DNA from: Phaeoceros laevis | Lineage: Eukaryota > Anthocerotophyta > Anthocerotopsida > Notothyladales | Assembly (NCBI GenBank): GCA_049999765.1 | Contig: JBNGIQ010009234.1 | Location: 65,085 to 124,766, forward strand | Direction: 5' to 3' | DNA length: 59,682 nucleotides | Part shown: positions 53,010 to 59,682 of the stretch, piece by piece | Numbering within the stretch: the first letter of the stretch is position 1 | Layout of the letters: each line of letters starts with the position of its first letter | Translations under genes and position numbers: made by a program | The notes under the pieces: model-generated | What the model saw: the letters and a program-made list of their open reading frames with translations, nothing else | The model's database searches: none | What the model was told of the DNA's origin: nothing

Positions 53010-55757
53010 ATGCATCCGCACGGAGTGGAGCTCACTGGAGCTTCCAGATGTTGTCTTCGACCTGCTGCGACACTACAGCAAAGACCTTGTGTCTTTGGAG
53101 CGTTCCCTAGCCAGGGGGAATTCGTGCAGTTCAGAATTGAGCCAAAAACACCATCTCACGGTTTTCTGGTTCTGAAGACGGAATTGAGCTGTGCCTGCAG
53201 CTCTTCAGGTCTTCCTTGGCTAGCGCAGGAAATCAGAACCACCCCAGGACGGGTGCAAGGTGATCAGTTGGCAGCAGCTGTCCAGCGGACTCGACAGGGT
53301 GCTGACTCAATTAAGGTGACCAGCAAGCTAGGGGAGTCAATGGACAAGCTGTTATCTTCCACAGCTCTGGTCAACTCGGGCAACGCTCCCTCGGTAGCTG
53401 CCGGTGACACCACAGAGGATGCTTCTTTGACTAGATGGGAATTTTTGAAAAGCATAAGGCACAGGTAACTATTGCTCCGTCCGCCGTTTTATTTGATAGT
53501 CTGGAAGACCCGGGTGGACCTTTCCATCTCCCTTTGCACCACTGCCGGTAATGAAGAAGGCACTCTTTACGCTGGGCAGTGGGCACTTCTGTTATTGCTA
53601 GTACATTAACGGTGCTAAATGAATTGGCAGGCTGATTAGAGACATCGCCTTTGTAATTGCAAGCCCGTCATTGCTTCAGGACTCTCGTGAGGTGAGGAGA
53701 CTTTATCCTGTCAGTTATATGAGCCAAACATATTGCAACAGTAGCTCCCGAGACTTTTGAGTTAATAAACAAGTCTAGGACCACTACAGAGATATTGCAC
53801 TGACTCTTTTCTTTGACCTCCTCTGATAATTACAGCTGCCAACAGTAAGCAGTGGCATGCTTGGAGGTGATGACAACAACTGGGCAGAGAACGCATACTG
53901 TCTCAAGCAGCTGGACGGAGACTCGGTCGAGTCCTGGTTTAAAGCCCGTCCAACAAGAAATCGCCTAGGTATTCCCTTTAACCAATAAGTACCTCTTGTC
54001 ATCCGTTGTGGCTGAGGCAGAGGGATGCTGCCAAACGGTTGAAGACTTTTCAGCTCTGAATTCTGACCTCAACTTCAGGGGACCACTTTGCACTTTGCGT
54101 GGAGTATGTGCTCAGATTTCTCCCAAGTACACGGATCCATCGGTTGGTCGTTTCGCAGCAGGTAGTGGAGCAGGAATCCACGGCTGATAAACAGCTCTCT
54201 ACAGTCAGCAGTTCTCAGGCAAGCCATGAGAACAGTCCGTCCTTGAAGACTGTGGGCAGGTCCAAACTGGATAAGGATCCTAATATGTGTATCACTGGAG
54301 TCCAGCTGGATGGAAATGAGTCTATAACAAGCCTTCCATTAGAGGTGACTCGTGATGGAGAGGATTCTTTGCATGTAGGGAGGCGGAAAAAACGGATGCT
54401 TCAGAAACTGCAACGAGCTGCTGCTTCCCTCGGTATTCCACGCACTGTTGGGGAATTTGATTTTCTCTTTCAGCTAAAAAGGGGGCTTACCACAATTCAG
54501 ACAGCCAATTGCCTTGAGACAGATAGTCTCCCACTGGTTCCTCATCCAGGAAACTCCAGGAGTGTTTCTTGGAGTAAGGGGTTCGAGAATCTGAATGTAA
54601 CTGGAGGGCAAGAGGTCCAGCATTGGGAAGTTACCGTCAAGTTTCTACTTTACACGGGTCCATGGGAGCCATTTGGGTTGGAAACACCGGAGCTTGCATC
54701 TTGGAGCAAGATTAAACGATCTCAGGTGATAGACAGCTCAAGGGACTCTAGATTGGATTGTGCGGACGCAAAGACTGAGGCTCAAGAAGAATATAGTGAT
54801 GAGGACGAGGACGAAGAGGTTGATCCGACTTTTTTTTCCAGAGATCATATTGAAGTGGTCCCAGACTCAGCCCGCCTGCCTACAGATTTGCACGGTGTGA
54901 ATGCAGGAGATAACTTTTTTGGTTGCTTTTTAGGACCTCATGTGGGGGAATCACTAGCCGAAAAAAAGAACAGGCTTCGTACTCAGTTAGCCCTATCTGG
55001 TCGTCCAGAAGCTTTGACCCTCATCCACAAGCTCTTCCCTGAGGAAAAATTCGATGGTAATTCTGCCGAGATTGTGCAGCAAAGTATACTTGGCAACAGA
55101 ATAGAGGTGTTTCCACGAGCTCTTTTGAAAGGCTATTTGTTCTACGAGTACAACCTGTGGCGTATTTTGAGAAAGATGGATACATTTCAGGCTCAGAAAC
55201 ATGAGGGGCTGGAATCATGGCCAAGTAAGGGCCTATCACCTGCGGATGGTAAGCACCCTCGTCAAGCTATGTTGAACAGGGGACATTGGATGGGATGGTG
55301 GTGCCACATTAATGAGTTCATTCACATCCCATTTAGAACAGACAGCAGGTGGTACATTGTCCCTAAGCTGGAGTGGCTCTCACCAGTGATCATAGAGGGG
55401 GACGATGGAGGGCGCTGTGAGAAGGTGCTGGATATACCGAAGTTGCGTGAAGCAGCTGCTAAGCTTTCTGCTGAAGCAAAAGAGAAGAATATACCTAGAA
55501 AGAGGAGAGTCTTGTTAGCTGAAGTCCGCTGGGAATGCAATGCTCTGGACCCGAAGGATGGACGATGGGTAGAAGCCAGCCGTGGATTCATAGTGGAGAA
55601 GACTTGGCCCAATTCCAGATTGTACCAGCGCCACGGTTTTGACCTTGTCGTGGTCCCCAACATTGGCTGCTGGACTCCAAACGTAAGTTTTGAGTTGGAC
55701 GCTCGCAGGTGTTGTGAAGCAGAACAGAATGGAATGAGGACAACTTCAAAGATGTAG
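53010..55757 (+). CDS. DUF1853-family protein
   Basis: Four exons: 53010-53464, 53631-53691, 53836-53968 and 54079-55757; 775 residues, phases consistent. The DUF1853 pattern is recognisable: RLIRDIAFVIASPSLLQDS at about 152-170 (bacterial relatives have RDLAWxxxSPxLL), an LG-DHFALCVEYVLRFLP helix after the third intron, then HWEVTVKFLLYTG, a middle with FFGCFLGPHVGESLAEKKNRLRTQL, GYLFYEY, GHWMGWWCH and WYIVPKLEWLSPV, and finally ASRGFIVEKTWP. The family is widespread in bacteria and plants and its biochemical function is unknown; the preserved charged and aromatic motifs hint at an enzyme of nuclease-like type, but that is speculation. The N-terminal 130 residues are not conserved and may hold a targeting peptide. 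ATG at 53010 is the first in frame. Confidence 0.78.
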
Positions 55758-56216
55758 TAGGAAGGGAAAGGGTAGGAGGACAACCGCATAGATGTAGAGA
55801 TGGGGATAGAAGGTAGGAGTGGTTTTAGAATGGTTGTGGAGTTCTCCTAAACCATATGTGACCTCAGTCACGGGTATAGAAATGATGGAAAATGTACTCA
55901 TCCACTTTTGACATTCCTGTGTATTGTAGCCAACACAAGTTGTGCTTCCATGAAAACTTGGACACTCAGGACTAAAATGTCTAGAAAGGGAGATACCTTG
56001 CAGCTGGGGGACAAACTAGTAAATTGCGGAATTGCGGCATATGAGCCAAGAATTAACCACTAACAGTACTCCTATGTCCTACCCAGGCCCGACACAAAAT
56101 TGTGGCTTTGGTGCAGTCCTATATGCTGAAGGACAGACTCCAAAGCCATAGCCATGAACTCTGGTAAATCGCAGCGAGGATCAAACTTTGCCGCGACACT
56201 TCATAATCTTGTCCAA
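55758..56216. other. 3' flanks between convergent DUF1853 and TMEM209 genes
   Basis: 459 bp without coding signal; 3' ends of both convergent genes. Confidence 0.5.
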
Positions 56217-58346
56217 CTACCTCACATAGTCAGGTGCTGCCGAAGGGTCTAACAACGGAAGGAGGTTCAGGGCTGAGGAACCAAGACTAATTCCACGAAC
56301 GACCCCTCCATGTGCAACTTTAATGCGATAGCAAAGGAGAAGAACGCCATCCCACAATGCAGTCCGCCCCTGCAAAGTGAACTGCAGCTTTTTGTCCCAG
56401 TACAGGGCAAAAACTGGAGGGCTCTGTTTACTCACAGCCAGAATACAGGCCCCCATATGCAGCACTTGCGGGGGATAAGATAAGACAGCCACGTACTTTT
56501 CAGGAAAAACCTCCTTGTTAGGCATGGTGGCAACATAGAGGGGGTTATTGCCACAGACAGTACTGGGCTGAGAGGTTGGGTCAACATGCAACATCCACTG
56601 TGGATGCTCCAGAAGCGCACAAAACAGGTATAGCAGAAGATGAGGGTCCGTCGGAAGCTCCGATGACAACCGCTTGGAGTCCTTGTCATTCGATCCCCCA
56701 CGACCCAGAAAGTCGTACCTCTTGACACAAGTTCCTTCCGCCAACTCCCTCACTCGCTGCACTGCGTACTCTGCTTTCCAACTGCTTTGTGGTAGCAGAC
56801 CTTTTGCCCATACACCTTCCATGAGAGCCTTCAGACGCTGGTGCTCTGTCACAGCATCTACACAGTCGCGCACTAGCGGATTAACCACATTTTGAGGTTG
56901 TTCAAGCCCAAACGTGGAAGTGCTACGGGCTGGGGTGAGAGCCTGCTCGAGGCGCAAACGAAGATGATGCAAGGTAACATCCTCATCTCGTACGAAAGTC
57001 GAGTCCCACTCCCGAGATGCTCCTTCTGATGAAAAAGCACGGCCTCCACTTTGACTGCTGGAACCAACCTGGGCTACGGTGACACTCCCGTTCAGCTTGG
57101 CTACTGCATTCACCACCTGGATGTGACTGGTGTCTATTTTCAAAACAAGGGGATTCAACAGGACACTGGAAAACCACTGCCGCAACCCGTCCCTCCACTG
57201 CTCCACGTATGCAGCGACACCAAGCCGTTGCAAAGACTCCGTAACCTGCTCTGGGGACATGGGCTGCGGAAACTCCCCTTCGCCTTTCTTTGGAGAAGCC
57301 ACAGTTTTGTGGGTGCTCGGTGACATTCTCAGGGGACGACTTCTTGGAGTGCTTGAGCTTGAACGAGGTGTGAAGTTGGATGAGCCAGGCCCAGCTCCCT
57401 GCAAAGTTGGAGGCGGAGTCCGAAACCCTTCCACGCCCGCCCCAACAGCTGTACTCGACGATTCCACCATTTTGTTTTGCACTTCGTTCAGGAACTCCTC
57501 CAGCCGCTCCGCATTGTTCACTTCATCCTTCAAATGACCTAGACTGTGATCCCTCGACCAGGGACTGCTCATATTCTCAGCCGGAGACCTCTTCACCGAG
57601 GCTGGCGACGCATAAGTGGTCGCAGGTGCACCATATGGAGACACCTGTGTGCGATAAGGAGTCACCGGAGTACTGGCCCCAGCTGGAGACACTGCGGACA
57701 CCTGACCGCCGGCTGAGCTTTGATAAGCTCCAGCCCAGGGTGTCGATGCCCCCACACCCGTGCTCCTAGGTCCTTTTGCAGCTGAAGGATGAAGAGGTAC
57801 CATAACAGGCGAAGCCCCCGGAGGCGGCGAAGCTGGCAGGTTTCTTGTTCTCGGCGGTCGTTGCCTGACGCCGGTGAAGCCATCCGAAGCCGGGCTTGCG
57901 ACCACCTTCTCATACCCCTGCCTCTTGTCAGCCACCGGCTGCACACCCAGAAGCGCCTCCTGGTGCTCTGTCAGAATTGGGGGCGAGGTCTGATACGCAC
58001 CTCTCCTTTGGACGGTGCGCAACCCCCCGTACCCAGCATTCCACATATACATAACCTTGCACAATGCAGAGACCGAAGCCCCACACACAGCCCCGGCAAT
58101 CCATATCCCTGCGATCACCACACCACCCCCAACCCGCTGTGGTAGCCCCAAGGAGGCCAGAGAAGCTGCAGCTGCCTCCCTCCGCAGCAACAAGCGCACA
58201 AAGCCTAAGCTCGATGCCAAGAAAAATGCCAGGACGGCAAGGAAAGTGGTAGCAGATGGTCTGATCGACCTTTGCCGAAGGGCTTCCGTCACAGCCGCAT
58301 TCTCGTACACTCTGAACTTCGGCGTAGGTCCCATTGGGGAAACCAT
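56217..58346 (-). CDS. TMEM209-like nuclear-envelope protein ('cytochrome b561 N-terminal' family)
   Basis: This is a single-exon minus-strand gene of 709 residues; the ATG is at 58346. Two hydrophobic segments lie near the N-terminus (TTFLAVLAFFLASSLGFVRLL and VGGGVVIAGIWIAGAVCGASV). A long Ser/Pro-rich linker follows. The C-terminal half has the TMEM209 pattern: LGVAAYVEQWRDGLRQWFSSVLLNPLVLKID, VNPLVRDCVDAVTEHQRLKALMEG, YAVQRVRELAEGTCVKRYDF, LPTDPHLLLYLFCALLEHPQWML and VLHMGACILAVSKQSPPVFALYWDKKLQFTLQGRTALWDGVLL. Animal TMEM209 interacts with nucleoporin Nup205; the plant protein is uncharacterised. Despite the family's old name it has no haem-binding b561 core. Confidence 0.9.
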   Translation of the reverse strand: MVSPMGPTPKFRVYENAAVTEALRQRSIRPSATTFLAVLAFFLASSLGFVRLLLRREAAAASLASLGLPQRVGGGVVIAGIWIAGAVCGASVSALCKVMYMWNAGYGGLRTVQRRGAYQTSPPILTEHQEALLGVQPVADKRQGYEKVVASPASDGFTGVRQRPPRTRNLPASPPPGASPVMVPLHPSAAKGPRSTGVGASTPWAGAYQSSAGGQVSAVSPAGASTPVTPYRTQVSPYGAPATTYASPASVKRSPAENMSSPWSRDHSLGHLKDEVNNAERLEEFLNEVQNKMVESSSTAVGAGVEGFRTPPPTLQGAGPGSSNFTPRSSSSTPRSRPLRMSPSTHKTVASPKKGEGEFPQPMSPEQVTESLQRLGVAAYVEQWRDGLRQWFSSVLLNPLVLKIDTSHIQVVNAVAKLNGSVTVAQVGSSSQSGGRAFSSEGASREWDSTFVRDEDVTLHHLRLRLEQALTPARSTSTFGLEQPQNVVNPLVRDCVDAVTEHQRLKALMEGVWAKGLLPQSSWKAEYAVQRVRELAEGTCVKRYDFLGRGGSNDKDSKRLSSELPTDPHLLLYLFCALLEHPQWMLHVDPTSQPSTVCGNNPLYVATMPNKEVFPEKYVAVLSYPPQVLHMGACILAVSKQSPPVFALYWDKKLQFTLQGRTALWDGVLLLCYRIKVAHGGVVRGISLGSSALNLLPLLDPSAAPDYVR

Positions 58347-59478
58347 TGGTTACGTGCCCTCGACAAACATTCCCATGCCCTCCACCGCAGAAGTTGCCGC
58401 GGCTGGCGGGTTAGGGCTGCATAAGGGAGCTACCGTAAAGCCGAACCGCGCGGTCGGCCACCTTGATCATTTGACCGTGGGGTACGCGACTCGGTGTTCT
58501 CCCCGAGAAAGCTGACACCGTGGCGTCACCTACAGAGGCTACAGCGTTTGCTGCGTGGTTGGGGGTCTCGCCATTTAGATACGTTGTCTGTTGCACCGCC
58601 AAGTGTGGTCCAGTCCAACTGAACGGGCAGCGCCGCCCACGCGTCCGGGGGACCCGTTTCCCGTCCACTCGTGTCTTGACTGTAGTCTGTGTACAGACTC
58701 TCGAGTCTCGATAGCCAGGACAATAGACGAGGTGTCCTTGGCAAGTTGCCAACGAAGAATTCCGCCAGCGACGGCACTAGACTAATAGTAAAACTGGCGG
58801 AGCGGCGGAGCGTGTGTGCGAGTCTGTTCCGGGCACTGCAGTCGTTTCCTGCTCCAGTCTAAGTGTTCAAAATAAATCAAATAATAGACTACTGGGAGCC
58901 ATGGGCTGCTTGTGCCTTTGTGGTATGGCATACCAAACATTGGCTGGCACGTGTTTCCTTCTACACCTTCCTTCAAAAAAAACATTGCGGGACGACTGTG
59001 TGTAGAGGTGCGTACATTTGTAGGTTTGTCCGATTTTAGGAAGGAGTATTAACAAACTCCCCTAACTACCAAAATACTTAAGAAAGTCTTGAGGTGCTCT
59101 TGTGCAAAGTAGAAGGAAAGTAAGTGGCTTGCCTGTGTTCCACTCCAAACTTTTGTGGTAACTAGATTCAACCACCATAGTGGAATAACTTTTGTGATAA
59201 CTAGATTCAACCAACATAGTGGAATTCATTCAAATCTTTTAATGGAAACCAGGATGAAAATTGTGTACCAAGTTGAATTCACAATCAATCTTTTAATTTG
59301 TTCTTTTAGTGAATTTTGGTGTATTTTACTTTGCCTTGCATAATTGCAAGTTACATTTGGTCTACTAAGGCCTTCCTATAGCCTAAGGCGAATTGTATAT
59401 TTTCTTGCTACTCTCAGCCTCATCCTATTCATTACCTTTAAAGCTTAGTTGATTGAAACGCATTTTGGGCTTCACCGA

Positions 59479-59515
59479 AACACGTTTCGAACGCACGGTG
59501 CGTTAGAAACGTGTT
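59479..59515. repeat. 18-bp inverted repeat with one mismatch
   Basis: AACACGTTTCGAACGCAC (59479-59496) pairs with 59498-59515 across a single-base centre with one mismatch, a near-perfect palindrome. Confidence 0.9.
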
Positions 59516-59577
59516 CAAAACGGACGGGATGGGGCTGACATTAAATAAAAGTTGTTGAGTATAGAATAAAGTTAAAA

Positions 59578-59603
59578 GTGGTGCCGAGACGTTTCGGCAC
59601 CAC
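59578..59603. repeat. Perfect 10-bp inverted repeat, 6-nt loop
   Basis: GTGGTGCCGA (59578-59587), loop GACGTT, TCGGCACCAC (59594-59603). It is followed by a GCGACTC direct repeat. Confidence 0.9.
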
Positions 59604-59682
59604 TCATAGTCGCGACTCGCGACTCGCAAAAAGTCGTGGGCTGTTGGAGGAGTGGCATCCTCCAGCCTGTGCCCTCCTCCGC

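Larger units (their letters stand above)
58347..59682. other. TMEM209 promoter and repeat-rich right end
   Basis: No gene is seen. 58347-58850 is presumed promoter of the minus-strand gene. 59149-59187 and 59188-59226 are a 39-bp tandem duplication starting ACTTTTGTGGTAACTAG. The last 230 bases hold two strong hairpins and may be the edge of a repeat element. Confidence 0.5.

Noticed and set aside
54099-55757. Start of the DUF1853 protein at the ATG within its last exon
   Set aside because: Upstream exons carry conserved RDIAFVIASPSLL and join in phase, so the ATG is internal.

Overview
The window is nuclear DNA of a land plant. The evidence is spliced genes with GT-AG introns, a plant PPR protein, SGS3, arogenate dehydrogenase, cytosolic ascorbate peroxidase, GT37 fucosyltransferase and plant-type 2-oxoglutarate dioxygenases. 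Introns are mostly short (about 60-470 bp) and about 17 protein genes fit into 60 kb, so a compact genome such as a bryophyte or lycophyte is more likely than a large fern or seed-plant genome. The species cannot be fixed from sequence alone.

Layout. 1-10 kb: a PP2C phosphatase cut by the left edge (minus), a 2OG-Fe(II) dioxygenase (minus), a long protein with a FAM20/HipA-like kinase fold (plus), and a second dioxygenase-fold gene that has lost key active-site residues (minus). 10-13 kb: no intact gene, but repeated promoter-like blocks and an eroded PPR 3' end. 13-19 kb: a TTC39/Iml2 TPR protein (minus) head-to-head with a 58-residue STMP1-like mitochondrial microprotein (plus), then AT-rich DNA with a hairpin, a tandem repeat broken by an N-gap, and a decayed endonuclease domain of a mobile element. 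19-25 kb: an ER SDF2 chaperone and a DUF7138 protein. 25-33 kb: a giant intronless PPR gene (minus) divergent from a xyloglucan-type fucosyltransferase (plus). 33-39 kb: SGS3 (minus) divergent from a HESO1-like terminal nucleotidyltransferase (plus). 39-43 kb: AT-rich, apparently gene-free. 43-52 kb: a selenoprotein-H-like redox protein (Cys form), arogenate dehydrogenase (minus) and ascorbate peroxidase (plus). 53-58 kb: a DUF1853 protein and TMEM209, convergent. The right end is repeat- and hairpin-rich.

The genes are ordinary plant neighbours, not an operon. Two divergent pairs suggest shared function: SGS3 with a small-RNA-type uridylyltransferase (RNA silencing), and TTC39/Iml2 with STMP1 (both families linked to mitochondria). 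The other notable items are the dioxygenase-fold pseudoenzyme and a repeated insertion in eight consecutive PPR units. All exon models were built by hand from splice consensus, reading phase and family similarity; no transcript data were available.
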